56,722 nucleotides of DNA from an uncultured Clostridia bacterium. Lineage in GTDB: Bacteria > Bacillota > Clostridia > Oscillospirales > Acutalibacteraceae. Shown one piece after another: positions 1 through 8,123 of the stretch (position 1 is its first letter; the number at the start of each line of letters is the position of its first letter). A program made the translations under genes and the position numbers. The DNA lies in assembly GCA_947169745.1 (NCBI GenBank), contig CAMVQZ010000005.1, positions 1 to 56,722 on the forward strand. The letters run 5' to 3'. Under the pieces are notes generated by a model that was given only the letters and a program-made list of their open reading frames with translations, searched no databases and was not told the origin of the DNA.

Positions 1-95
1 AGCGATTCGGCAGCGTGACGCTGCACCCGTGTTCGCGTTATCGCTCATTCCATTCACTCTGTCGTGCGTGAATATGTTTTCGTTGCACAGCATCC
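1..95 (+). repeat. Dispersed palindromic repeat, copy A
   Basis: GC-rich intergenic block with the hairpin GCAGCG-TGA-CGCTGC, followed by TTCGCGTTATCGCTCATTCC and TCGTGCGTG. The same words recur near 24.64, 30.72, 31.30 (inverted), 34.44, 41.95, 56.46 and 56.68 kb. No coding potential seen. The left boundary is cut by the window edge. Confidence 0.75.
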
Positions 96-351
96 GGCAC
101 GGCAGTCATATCTTCACCGCATCTGCTGTGTGATAGGCAGTCCGCTTTTCAACGCGCAGATCTGAGCAACCTGCAAAATGCGTGTGGCCACTGATCAATA
201 ATAAGAGCTACCTAAAAGGGGACGGCTGTCCTACTTTTGGCTCATCATTTGAACCGTGTGCACGGTCTTATTTATTCTTTTAAAGTTGATTATTGTGCAT
301 ATTGTATATTTATATATCGTTTTTTTCGTTATATACGGCCATTATTCACAC
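96..351. other. Intergenic, no gene recognised
   Basis: No supported reading frame or family similarity on either strand. The right part is AT-rich and leads into the tRNA promoter. Confidence 0.5.
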
Positions 352-380
352 TTGCAAAATATGTGCCTTTATGATATACT
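352..380 (+). promoter_or_regulatory. Promoter of tRNA-Pro
   Basis: TTGCAA (352-357), a 17-bp spacer, then TATACT (375-380). A TG two bases upstream makes it an extended -10. The tRNA 5' end lies 14 bp downstream, as expected for a short tRNA leader. Confidence 0.8.
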
Positions 381-393
381 ATTACAGTAACAT

Positions 394-467
394 CCGGGTG
401 TAGCGCAGATTGGTAGCGCGCTTGAATGGGGTTCAAGAGGCCGCAGGTTCGACTCCTGTCACTCGGA
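394..467 (+). tRNA. tRNA-Pro (GGG)
   Basis: Cloverleaf read by eye. The acceptor arms CCGGGTG (394-400) and CACTCGG (460-466) pair with one G-U, followed by discriminator A467. The anticodon stem CTTGA/TCAAG encloses the loop ATGGGGT, which puts GGG at positions 34-36 and reads Pro codon CCC. The T arm is GCAGG-TTCGACT-CCTGT. CCA is not encoded (CGT follows), so it would be added by nucleotidyltransferase. It is a monocistronic unit with its own promoter and terminator. Confidence 0.93.
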
Positions 468-476
468 CGTTAAATG

Positions 477-506
477 AAGCACTTGCCTTATGGCAGGTGC
501 TTTTTT
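477..506 (+). terminator. Intrinsic terminator of tRNA-Pro
   Basis: AAGCACTTGCC, a short TTAT loop, GGCAGGTGCTT, then a run of T. A stable stem with U-tract ten bases after the tRNA end. Confidence 0.9.
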
Positions 507-548
507 CATGTATTTATATTAAAGTATCAGAAAGAAGAAAAACTATAA

Positions 549-793
549 CTGACAACTTCAAAGAAAAGTTTTTTTCTGAGTGATTTTTACAGCAGCCCTG
601 TAACTTATGACGGCATTACCTATCAGAATAACAAAGCCGCTTTTCAGGCGCAGAAAACACTTGACACAGAAAGGGCTCTTTCCAAGAGATACAAGGACGA
701 AATAATGTGTATCATGTGGTTTTATATGACAGAAAAGCGCAGGAGTTTATTATTGATAATATGCAGGCCATTCTGAATATGAAATACAGCTGA
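549..793 (+). pseudogene. Degraded NADAR (YbiA-like) gene remnant
   Basis: The frame starting at 576 reads LSDFYSSPVTYDGITYQNNK followed by AAFQAQKTLDTERALSK. This matches the N-terminal NADAR-family pattern FLSNFYPSPV..DG.TY.. .E..FQAQK. An upstream part (DNFKEK) is out of frame across a T run at 569-575. There is no start codon with a ribosome site. After about codon 45 the frame loses similarity and ends at 774-776, while a different frame reads on to 791-793. The C-terminal half, with conserved NADAR positions, is missing. Seen: frame breaks and truncation. Inferred: a dead remnant. Confidence 0.6.
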
Positions 794-1038
794 CCAGAAT
801 CAGACTTACAATATATCTGTGTTGCACATAAATGTGTCAGCACAGGTATTTTTTATTTTATCAGCCTTTCAGTCCTCAGACTCATCCTCATATTCCCCCT
901 GAATGTGAGACTCTCACACCGAAAAAAGCTGCCGTAATAAAGATTACTGAAAACTTAAAATTTAAAAATGAATAATACAAAGCGGAGGCTTTGCCACTAA
1001 AGGGGGCCGCAGCAAATTTTGTTAAGCCATATAATGAT
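794..1038. other. Intergenic, nothing recognised
   Basis: AT-rich stretch between the NADAR remnant and the convergent nitroreductase-like gene. No frame, RNA or strong hairpin supported. Confidence 0.5.
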
Positions 1039-1509
1039 TCAGTGATGCTCTTTGCAACTGATCTTTGTAATTGTAAGTTTAAAAACTGTTACAGAACTTA
1101 ACATCTTATCATCAAACGACCATACAGCTTTACCTGTGTTATGTTCCATCAGCAGAGAAAGTCCTCGTTTCTTTTCTTCTGACTCTGACACTATGCTCAC
1201 GATTCCATTACCAATTATGCTTTTGTATCCCGCAGAATAGTTACAGGCAATATCAGATTCTCGAAGAATATAGTCAGTATCCATTTCAAAACCAACTTCG
1301 GGATCTGACTTTATCAGTTCAATTTTTCTGCCCTCTTTAGCACTATGGAAGTATAAAATAATGGTATCACCCTTTTTCTCATATCCAAAGTTGAGAGGTA
1401 CAATATATATTTCTCCGTTATCAATGAATCCTATTCTGCAACAGGTACAATGATTAATGATGTTTAAAATTCTTGCAGAATCGGTTACTTCCCTGTCTTT
1501 TCTTCTCAT
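1039..1509 (-). CDS. Pyridoxamine 5'-phosphate oxidase-fold (NimA-like) flavoprotein
   Basis: A 156-residue protein of the NimA/PPOX-like split-barrel family, whose members bind FMN and in some cases reduce nitroimidazoles. The pattern is typical: MRRKDREVTD start, the barrel strand CCRIGFIDNGEIYIVPLNFGY, then IILYFHSAKEGRKIELIKSDPEVGFEMD and the late KAVWSFDD.ML..VTVFKL strand. Start supported by GGAGGAATAGT before ATG at 1509. Monocistronic. The substrate is not predictable from sequence; physiological roles of these proteins are mostly unknown, so nitroimidazole resistance should not be assumed. Confidence 0.8.
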   Translation of the reverse strand: MRRKDREVTDSARILNIINHCTCCRIGFIDNGEIYIVPLNFGYEKKGDTIILYFHSAKEGRKIELIKSDPEVGFEMDTDYILRESDIACNYSAGYKSIIGNGIVSIVSESEEKKRGLSLLMEHNTGKAVWSFDDKMLSSVTVFKLTITKISCKEHH

Positions 1510-1587
1510 ACTATTCCTCCATAAATTTTATCAGTCTTATTATATCATAATCCCACCGTCCACAGCTCCACTTTTCCGCATTTTCAC

Positions 1588-1611
1588 AAAAATGCCCCGC
1601 CGGAGCAGGGC
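1588..1611 (-). terminator. Terminator at the end of the long sulfur/oxidoreductase operon
   Basis: On the minus strand GCCCTGC-TCCG-GCGGGGC (7 bp with one G-U) is followed by ATTTTT. It lies 34 bp downstream of the aminotransferase stop and closes the operon that starts near 11.27 kb. Confidence 0.8.
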
Positions 1612-1644
1612 TGTTGAAGAATTTATTATACATCTTACAATTTA

Positions 1645-2811
1645 TTATAGTTTTACAATTTTCTTTCTGATATTCTCCAGCCGGTTCAATGCTTCATAGA
1701 GTGTTTCATTTTTCTTTGCAAAATGAAGGCGTATCAGATGGTTCACATCCTCACGGAAGAAGCTCGAACCCGGCACTGCGCCAACTCCTACATCTCTTGC
1801 AAGAACCTCGCAGAATTCCAGATCACTTTTATAGCCGAATTCCGAAATATCAAGAAGAATGTAATATGCACCCTGGGGAACTGTATGTGAAATACCGATA
1901 TCGTCAAGACCGCGAAGGAACAGGTCACGCTTTTCGGTGTATTTTGCCTGCAATTCCTTATAATAATCATCGCCAAAACGAAGCCCTGTTACAGCCGCCT
2001 CCTGCAAGGGTGCCGCTGCACCGACTGTCAGGAAGTCATGCACCTTCTTTGCAACTTCAATAATATTCCTCGGAGCAATGATATAACCAAGCCGCCAGCC
2101 GGTAATGGAGTAGGTTTTTGAAAGCGACGAGCAGGAGATTGTCCTCTCCCACATTCCCGGAAGAGATGCAAAATATGTGTGCTTATACGGTTCATATACG
2201 ATATGCTCATATACCTCATCTGTAATAACAAAGGTATCATATTTCTCCGCAAGATCAGCAATATTTTTAAGTTCATCGTATGTAAACACCTTACCGCAGG
2301 GATTGGAGGGATTGCAGAGGATCAATGCTTTTGGTTTCTGTTTAAAAGCCGCCTCCAGCTCTTCAGAATTAAAATTGAATTCCGGCGGATAAAGCGGAAC
2401 ATATATCGGCTCAGCACCGGAAAGGATTGTATCTGCTCCGTAATTTTCATAGAAGGGAGAGAAAACTATAACCTTGTCGCCCGGATTCGTTACCGTCATC
2501 ATTGCAGCCATCATTGCTTCCGTGCTGCCGCAGGTAACGACGATCTCACCATCCGGATCAATTTTTCTGCCCATAAGCCTTGACTGCTTTTCTGCCAATG
2601 CTTCACGGAAATTTTGTGCGCCCCATGTTATTGAATACTGATGGAAGTCCTCTTTTGTCACCTGTGCAAGCCTGTCAAGCAGTTCACGGGGCGGCTCAAA
2701 ATCCGGAAAGCCCTGTGACAAATTGACTGCACCATATTGATTTGATATTCTTGTCATACGGCGTATAACAGAATCGGTAAAATTTTCTGTTCTTTTTGAA
2801 AGTGTTGGCAT
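1645..2811 (-). CDS. PLP-dependent class I/II aminotransferase
   Basis: 388 residues, fold type I. Seen: NLSQGFPDFEPP near the N terminus (signature of the YbdL/kynurenine and methionine aminotransferase branch), GSTEAMMAA, ALILCNPSNPCGKVF, ITDEVYEH, the lysine motif SLSKTYSITGWRLGY, and RLHFAKK with the carboxylate-binding Arg. The start at 2811 is chosen because GGAGG lies 7 bases upstream; the longer in-frame start at 2829 lacks a site. Last gene of the operon with PaaK-like ligase and 2-oxoacid oxidoreductase, so it probably interconverts the 2-oxoacid handled there with its amino acid. A methionine/aromatic preference is inferred from the subfamily only. Confidence 0.85.
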   Translation of the reverse strand: MPTLSKRTENFTDSVIRRMTRISNQYGAVNLSQGFPDFEPPRELLDRLAQVTKEDFHQYSITWGAQNFREALAEKQSRLMGRKIDPDGEIVVTCGSTEAMMAAMMTVTNPGDKVIVFSPFYENYGADTILSGAEPIYVPLYPPEFNFNSEELEAAFKQKPKALILCNPSNPCGKVFTYDELKNIADLAEKYDTFVITDEVYEHIVYEPYKHTYFASLPGMWERTISCSSLSKTYSITGWRLGYIIAPRNIIEVAKKVHDFLTVGAAAPLQEAAVTGLRFGDDYYKELQAKYTEKRDLFLRGLDDIGISHTVPQGAYYILLDISEFGYKSDLEFCEVLARDVGVGAVPGSSFFREDVNHLIRLHFAKKNETLYEALNRLENIRKKIVKL

Positions 2812-2844
2812 TTTTCTGCCTCCGATCAAATAGTTTTATATCAA

Positions 2845-2880
2845 AGGCTGTCCGAAAAGTATAAGATCTTCAGACAGCCT
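2845..2880 (-). other. Intercistronic hairpin
   Basis: AGGCTGTC (2845-2852) pairs with GACAGCCT (2873-2880) in the 86-bp gap between the PaaK-like gene and the aminotransferase. On the minus strand it is followed only by TTTGAT, so it is a weak terminator at best. It may lower expression of the last gene or protect the upstream mRNA end. Confidence 0.55.
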
Positions 2881-2897
2881 CATTCATTATAGCAATA

Positions 2898-4238
2898 TCA
2901 GATACTATAATCAAGATTTCTTTCGTCAATCACTCTCTTTGACTTATGCTCGGAGCGTGTATTCAGTCCTCCGTCAGGGTGAACAACAACTCTTGCAGGC
3001 TTTACGCCGATACGGGCTTTGAGTGCTGCTGTGACCTCTGCCGCTACTTCATCATCAGACTTCGTATTGTCTGCAGTTTTTTCGATCTCTACCGCATATT
3101 TATTTGTGAAATCCTTTTCAAAGATACGGATAAGGTATTCGCCTGTAATTCCCTTGTGCTCACGAACAACAGCTTCAATATCGCTGGGGAATACATTAAC
3201 TGCCGAAACAATAAACATATCATCCTTTCTGCCGAGAATATGTATTCTTCCGTGTGTTCTTCCGCATGAGCATTTTGTTGTGTCAATGCGTCCTATATCA
3301 CCTGTGCGGAAACGTATAAGGGGACGTGCATGCTTTCTTAGTGTTGTAAATACCAGCTCACCTACCTGACCAGGCTCGAGTATCTCACCTGTATGAATGT
3401 CAACAGTTTCAACAAGAATATGATTTTCTGCAATATGAAGTCCGTCCTTCGCTTCGCACATTGCGGCGCAGGCTCCGAATATATCCGACAGTCCGTAGAA
3501 ATCATAGACCTCAGCGCCCCATATATCCTCTATTGCCTTTCTTGTGGCTTCGATAGAACCGCCAAGCTCTCCGGCAACGATGATTTTTTTGATATTCAGG
3601 TCTTTCTTCGGATCAATGCCGCTTTTGAGCGCTTTTTCACCAAGCTGCCATGCGTAGGATGGTGAAGTCCAGATAACTGTAGGCTGATAGGTTTTCAGAA
3701 CAAACAGCAGTCTTTCACTCGGGAGAGTACCGCCCCAGATGCACAGTGCGCCGAGATTCTGAGCGCCGATTACATCGGGACCTCCTACATACAGTGAAAA
3801 GTTCAGAGCATGAACATATCTGTCATTGGGACGCATACCGATCTGCCAGAACCAGCGGCTTTCGGTATCCTGAAATTCATCAAAATCTTTCTTTGTAAAA
3901 GGACTCATTGTGGGAACACCGGTAGACCCTGACGATGTAGAAATGAATACAACATCCTCCTCCGGTACTGCGGCAAGCTCACCGAGAAATGAGCCTACTC
4001 CCTGAGTATCTCTCTGCGTAGTCTTATTGATAAAGGGAAACTTCTGAATATCCTTCAGGGTTTTGATGTCCTCCGGCTTTACTCCGGCTTCGTCAAAGGA
4101 ATGTCTGTAGTATGGTGCATTATCGTATGCAAATTTTACGATCTCCTGCAGGTCTGCAAGCTGTCTTTTTTCCAGCTCCTCACGGGGAAGGGTCTCCAGT
4201 TCCTCATCCCAGAATTTACTATTTATATCTCTGCTCAT
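2898..4238 (-). CDS. paaK: Phenylacetate-CoA ligase-like acyl-CoA ligase
   Basis: 446 residues of the PaaK branch of adenylate-forming enzymes (acid + ATP + CoA to acyl-CoA). Seen: N-terminal KFAYDNAPYYR; P-loop STSSGSTGVPT; YDFYGLSDIFG (A5-like region); RFRTGDIGRID; a CSCGRTHGRIHILGRKDDM stretch with the usual Cys pair; and a C-terminal domain with DIEAVV and GGLNTRSEHKSKRVID. Start backed by AAAGGAG. It sits 16 bp after the porB-type gene. Known: anaerobes with such ligases beside an arylpyruvate or branched-chain oxidoreductase can activate aryl or acyl acids. Inferred: it activates the acid that the neighbouring oxidoreductase carboxylates, or releases it. The acid itself is unknown. Confidence 0.87.
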   Translation of the reverse strand: MSRDINSKFWDEELETLPREELEKRQLADLQEIVKFAYDNAPYYRHSFDEAGVKPEDIKTLKDIQKFPFINKTTQRDTQGVGSFLGELAAVPEEDVVFISTSSGSTGVPTMSPFTKKDFDEFQDTESRWFWQIGMRPNDRYVHALNFSLYVGGPDVIGAQNLGALCIWGGTLPSERLLFVLKTYQPTVIWTSPSYAWQLGEKALKSGIDPKKDLNIKKIIVAGELGGSIEATRKAIEDIWGAEVYDFYGLSDIFGACAAMCEAKDGLHIAENHILVETVDIHTGEILEPGQVGELVFTTLRKHARPLIRFRTGDIGRIDTTKCSCGRTHGRIHILGRKDDMFIVSAVNVFPSDIEAVVREHKGITGEYLIRIFEKDFTNKYAVEIEKTADNTKSDDEVAAEVTAALKARIGVKPARVVVHPDGGLNTRSEHKSKRVIDERNLDYSI

Positions 4239-4254
4239 TGTAATTACTCCTTTT

Positions 4255-5142
4255 TCACTTGAAATTCTTTTTTATAAATTCCCATTTTGCATCGCGGGAC
4301 TTTCTTATTATCTCTATATCCTCATCCGTCAGATGTCTGAAACGGCTCTGCTTTCTGAGGTAATCCGAAACGTCTGAAAACTCCTTTGGTTCATGGTTAA
4401 GGGTAAAACTGCCGTTTTCGTATTCAGCAAGATACCATAAGCCGCAGTCAACCACCTCTTTGGCTATTTCTACCGTTTCATCCGTTTTCACTCCCCAGCC
4501 TGTAGGGCAAGGGGCTAAAATGTGTATGTACTTTGTTCCCTTTATGCTTTTTGCTTTTTCCACCTTGCGCATAAAGTCGTTAAGATATCCTACGCTTGCA
4601 GTAGCCGCATAGGGTATCCCGTGAGCCGCAACTATCTCAAACATATTCTTTTTTTGCCTGAGATTACCGTGAATGTTCTTTCCGGCAGGTGTAGTTGTTG
4701 TCCTTGCGCCAAAGGGCGTCAGTGAGCTTTTCTGAATGCCCGTATTCATATAGGCCTCGTTGTCGTAGCAAATGTACAGGATATCATCATTCCTGTCTAT
4801 CGCACCGGAAAGAGCCTGCAGACCAATGTCTGCCGTTCCTCCGTCTCCGGCGAAGCCTACAGCATGGAAATCAGTAATTCCCTGTGCCTTCAGTCCTGCC
4901 TGAACACCGGTAAGCATTGAAGCTGTTCCGGCAAAGGTGGATATTATGGCATTATTGCCGAAGCACAGCTGGGGATAATTGAAACCTACAGCCGACATAC
5001 ACCCTGCCGGTAAAACAGCTATTGCATTTTCCCCCAGAACCTTCAGGGCTATCCTGACCGCCAGACTGCCCCCGCAGCCGGCACATGCCTTGTGCCCGTA
5101 GAAAAATTCTGTTTCATCAAGTGTTTTCGCTGTAACTGCCAT
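4255..5142 (-). CDS. porB: 2-oxoacid:ferredoxin oxidoreductase, beta subunit (TPP/4Fe-4S)
   Basis: 295 residues, the thiamine pyrophosphate-binding subunit of the four-subunit POR/VOR family. Seen: CAGCGG near the N terminus, the GDGGTADIG TPP motif, YICYDNEAYMNTGIQKSS and TPFGARTTTTPAGKN, and late PCPTGWG. The cysteines fit the proximal [4Fe-4S] site. Starts directly after the alpha-subunit stop with GGGGTGAGATAA as ribosome site. POR versus VOR versus aryl-pyruvate specificity cannot be read from the sequence; the PaaK-like and aminotransferase neighbours argue for something other than pyruvate. Confidence 0.88.
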   Translation of the reverse strand: MAVTAKTLDETEFFYGHKACAGCGGSLAVRIALKVLGENAIAVLPAGCMSAVGFNYPQLCFGNNAIISTFAGTASMLTGVQAGLKAQGITDFHAVGFAGDGGTADIGLQALSGAIDRNDDILYICYDNEAYMNTGIQKSSLTPFGARTTTTPAGKNIHGNLRQKKNMFEIVAAHGIPYAATASVGYLNDFMRKVEKAKSIKGTKYIHILAPCPTGWGVKTDETVEIAKEVVDCGLWYLAEYENGSFTLNHEPKEFSDVSDYLRKQSRFRHLTDEDIEIIRKSRDAKWEFIKKNFK

Positions 5143-6303
5143 TTATCTCACCCCGATCCCAAGAAACCTTACTGCGGTTTCTTCCTGTTTCAGTTCTTCA
5201 AATATATTTTCTATCTCCTGCGGAGAAATATTCTTTCCTCCCAGTCCTCCGATATAGTTTGCTGCAGGAATATTAATTCCTGCCTTCTGCAAAGCCGAAT
5301 TGACATTTGTATAGACTGTACCCTCGTTGCCGAAGGAAATATCCTTTTCCAGAACAGCGACTGCCTTTGCATTTCTGACTGCCCTTGCAATTTCCTCATT
5401 CGGAAACGGACGCATATATCTTATCCTGAGCAGTCCCACTCTTTCGCCATTTTCTCTGAGCCTATCAACTATCTCACGGACAAGTCCGGAAATACTGCCG
5501 AGTGTTATCAGAATATAGTCGGCATCATCTGTTTTGTAGCTTTCCGTAAGTCCTGAATAATGCCTTCCGAAAATCTTTTCAAATCTGATTTCCGCTTCTT
5601 TGACAACCTCCCTGACATTAAGAAGTCCGGTATGCTCCTTATATTTGAAATAAGTATTCGTATCAGGTCCTGCAGAAAAACCAAGGTTTTTCGGATTGCT
5701 GAGGGACATCTTGTTATCCGTTTCAAAGGACGGTAAAAATTCATCTGCCTGCTCTGCGTCAGGAACATCAACGACTTCGTAAGTATGAGTAAGCACAAAT
5801 CCGTCAAGATTTGCCATAAATGGCGTGCTGACTTTTTTATGTTCAGCTATGTAAAAGCTCATAAGAGCAAGATCAAGCGCCTCCTGTGCATTTTCCGCAT
5901 ATGCCTGTATCCAGCCGCTGTCAAGCTGGGAAAGTGAATCCCTCTGGTCGCCGTAGATATTCCACGGTAATGCCGTAGAACGGTTTGCATTCATCATAAC
6001 AACAGGGAATCTGCCGCCTGCCGCATAGGGCAGACATTCCGCCATATACAGAAGTCCCTGTGATGAGGTGGCTGTAAATGCCCTTGCGCCTGTTGATGAA
6101 GCTCCCATTGCACAGGACAGGGCGGAATGTTCGCTTTCAACATGGACGAATTCGGATTTCAGACTTCCGTCCTCAACAAATTCCGAAAGCTTTTCCACAA
6201 CAATTGTCTGCGGTGTGATAGGATAAGCGGAAATGACCTGGGGTCTTGCAAGTCTGACACCGTATGCAAAGGCTTCGTTACCTGATAAAAACTTCCTTGC
6301 CAT
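5143..6303 (-). CDS. porA: 2-oxoacid:ferredoxin oxidoreductase, alpha subunit
   Basis: 386 residues from the chosen start. Seen: ISAYPITPQT (pyrimidine-binding domain motif), VHVESEHSALSCAMGAS, ARAFTATSSQGLLYMAE, then a C-terminal domain ILITLGSISGLVREIV..LR..GE.VGLLRIRYMRPFP typical of PorA. The start at 6303 is preferred over an upstream in-frame ATG because GGAGG lies 10 bases ahead and the ATG overlaps the delta stop as TAATG, a coupling arrangement. With beta, gamma and delta it forms the complex that exchanges CO2, CoA and two electrons with ferredoxin. Confidence 0.9.
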   Translation of the reverse strand: MARKFLSGNEAFAYGVRLARPQVISAYPITPQTIVVEKLSEFVEDGSLKSEFVHVESEHSALSCAMGASSTGARAFTATSSQGLLYMAECLPYAAGGRFPVVMMNANRSTALPWNIYGDQRDSLSQLDSGWIQAYAENAQEALDLALMSFYIAEHKKVSTPFMANLDGFVLTHTYEVVDVPDAEQADEFLPSFETDNKMSLSNPKNLGFSAGPDTNTYFKYKEHTGLLNVREVVKEAEIRFEKIFGRHYSGLTESYKTDDADYILITLGSISGLVREIVDRLRENGERVGLLRIRYMRPFPNEEIARAVRNAKAVAVLEKDISFGNEGTVYTNVNSALQKAGINIPAANYIGGLGGKNISPQEIENIFEELKQEETAVRFLGIGVR

Positions 6304-6593
6304 TATTTTTCCGCCTCCAGTTCTATTGCTTTCAGCTTGCATATCTTTTTACAGATACCGCAGCCCTTGCAAAAATCATAATCTATCTGAACTTTGCCAT
6401 CCTTCCGGGAAATAACTCCGTCCGGACAGTAAAGGTAACAATTCAGACATCCGACACATTTTGCCGGGTCTATCACAGGTCTGACATTTCTCCAGCCTGC
6501 ATTTTTTGTCACCAAAAAGCCTGCTTCATATGAAGTGGTTTCGGGGATATCCTCAAAGCTTGTGGGTATTTTTTCTCTGAGATACGGCTTCAT
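6303..6593 (-). CDS. porD: 2-oxoacid:ferredoxin oxidoreductase, delta (2[4Fe-4S]) subunit
   Basis: 96 residues. Two ferredoxin motifs are visible: CVGCLNCYLYCPDG and CKGCGICKKICKLKAIE, giving two [4Fe-4S] clusters that pass electrons between the catalytic core and external ferredoxin. N-terminal TSYEAGFLVTKNAGWRNVRPVID is the standard PorD extension. Its start overlaps the gamma stop by 4 bp and its stop overlaps the alpha start by 1 bp, so all four subunits are coupled. Confidence 0.92.
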   Translation of the reverse strand: MKPYLREKIPTSFEDIPETTSYEAGFLVTKNAGWRNVRPVIDPAKCVGCLNCYLYCPDGVISRKDGKVQIDYDFCKGCGICKKICKLKAIELEAEK

Positions 6594-7111
6594 TTTCCTG
6601 CCTCCTCATAAGCTGCCCTTACGGCGGCTATATTTTTTTCATGAAGCCTCGGCGGCATTGACTGTTTCACTGCTTCTGTCAGAGCATCAAGCGTTATGAT
6701 CCCTGAAACTGCTGCCAATGCACCGAGAAGAATTGTATTCGTTATCGGCAGACCAAGATATTTTTCTGCAATACTGTCCCCGTCAATAGTAATAACACTG
6801 TCAATATCAATCTTCTTTTTTGTATTCAGGAGTATTTTCCCGTGAGGTCTGAGTTCATCATATGCCTGTTTGCTGAAAAGCGTATCGTCAAGAAAAATAC
6901 TGTAATCAGCTTTTGAAATTTCGCTGCGGTTGCCTATGGGCTTTTCGTCAAGCTTTGTAAAGGCTCTGATCGGTGCCCCCCTGCGCTCTGGTCCGAATGA
7001 CGGAAAAGCAAGAACGAAGGTGTTATCTCTGAGGGAATATGCTTCTCCCAGAAGTCTTGCGGCTGTGAAGGCTCCCTGTCCTCCCCTGCCGTGCCATATT
7101 ATTTCTTTCAT
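6590..7111 (-). CDS. porG: 2-oxoacid:ferredoxin oxidoreductase, gamma subunit
   Basis: 173 residues. Seen: IIWHGRGGQGAFTAARLLGEA at the N terminus, the family glycine motif, then FPSFGPERRGAPI.AFTKL, PITNTILLGALA and MPPRLHEKNIAAVRAAYE. First of the gamma-delta-alpha-beta order known from archaeal por operons. GGAGGGATAAAG precedes the ATG. It begins 13 bp after the ABC permease stop, so transporter and enzyme are one transcript. Confidence 0.9.
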   Translation of the reverse strand: MKEIIWHGRGGQGAFTAARLLGEAYSLRDNTFVLAFPSFGPERRGAPIRAFTKLDEKPIGNRSEISKADYSIFLDDTLFSKQAYDELRPHGKILLNTKKKIDIDSVITIDGDSIAEKYLGLPITNTILLGALAAVSGIITLDALTEAVKQSMPPRLHEKNIAAVRAAYEEAGK

Positions 7112-7124
7112 CTTTATCCCTCCG

Positions 7125-8123
7125 TCACTGCTTCCAGCGAAGCAGGAATTTCTGTATCCTGTTAAAAATAAACGAGATAAATACGATCACGATACCGACA
7201 ACAATAAGTCCTACAATAGTTCTTGTATAGTCGCCGAAATCCGAATAATTCTTTATGTAATAGCCCAGACCGCTCTGTGCGCCGATCATCTCGGCAGATG
7301 TCAGCAGAACAAAGGAAACTGTAAGCCCCTGATTGCAGCCAATGAATATCTGCTGCAATGACGCCGGAAGTATTACCGAGAACAGCATTGTGAATTTCCC
7401 CACATTGAGCACCTTTGCAGAATCAATGGTTTTTTTATCAACATTCATAACACCGCTCATAGTACCACCCAGCACAGGCCAGAAGGTCGCAAGAAAGATA
7501 ACAAATACAGATACACTCCGGAACGTCGGCAGAAGTGCTATTCCGTATGGTATGTATACAATAGGCGGTATCGCGCCTAAAAACTTTGATATATAGGTTG
7601 CAGCACTGCCAAGCCTTGCACTCCAGCCCAGAAATAATCCAAGCGGTATTGCAACTGCAATAGCCAGCAGATAGCCTTGCAGGATAATTCCCACAGAGCT
7701 TTGTATATTGGTCAGTATCTTATCGTAGTCACCGATAAACTGCCAGAATACCTTTCCGGGAGGCGGAAATAATGCGGCTTTCAGAACATTGAATTTCGCC
7801 GTTGCAAGAACCCACGCTATAAGCAGACCATAGATAAAGGCTACAATGTCAACAAAGAGATTCAGACTTGCAGGCTTTTTGATAAAAGCTGAAACAACAA
7901 GCGTCAGAACCTCAACTCCGACTGCAAACCATATCACATAAGAAGCGTAGGTTTCTGCAGCAAGCTGATCCGGAAGAAGCTGTATCAGAAGCAACACAGC
8001 AAAAAGAATGTGTACCACCCGGAAATATCTGCGAAAGAATTCTGATTTCAGTCTTGAATTTTCCTTTTCCTTTTTATCAAATGCAATTGCAGCTGATACA
8101 GGTGATTTTGCTTGGGTATTCAT
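7125..8123 (-). CDS. ABC transporter permease (SsuC/TauC-like)
   Basis: 332 residues. A hydrophilic N terminus and two extra hydrophobic segments precede the usual binding-protein-dependent permease core: GKVFWQFIGDYDKI, SSVGIILQGYLLAIAVAIPLGLFLGW, IPPIVYIPYGIALLP and the cytoplasmic EAA-type loop ending GCNQGLTVSFVLLTSAEMIG. The AEMIGAQSGLGYYI ending is typical of the nitrate/sulfonate/taurine/thiamine-precursor family. Overlaps the ATPase gene by 1 bp. The substrate is not determined by sequence; the cysteine-codon leader of this operon favours a sulfur compound. Confidence 0.85.
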   Translation of the reverse strand: MNTQAKSPVSAAIAFDKKEKENSRLKSEFFRRYFRVVHILFAVLLLIQLLPDQLAAETYASYVIWFAVGVEVLTLVVSAFIKKPASLNLFVDIVAFIYGLLIAWVLATAKFNVLKAALFPPPGKVFWQFIGDYDKILTNIQSSVGIILQGYLLAIAVAIPLGLFLGWSARLGSAATYISKFLGAIPPIVYIPYGIALLPTFRSVSVFVIFLATFWPVLGGTMSGVMNVDKKTIDSAKVLNVGKFTMLFSVILPASLQQIFIGCNQGLTVSFVLLTSAEMIGAQSGLGYYIKNYSDFGDYTRTIVGLIVVGIVIVFISFIFNRIQKFLLRWKQ

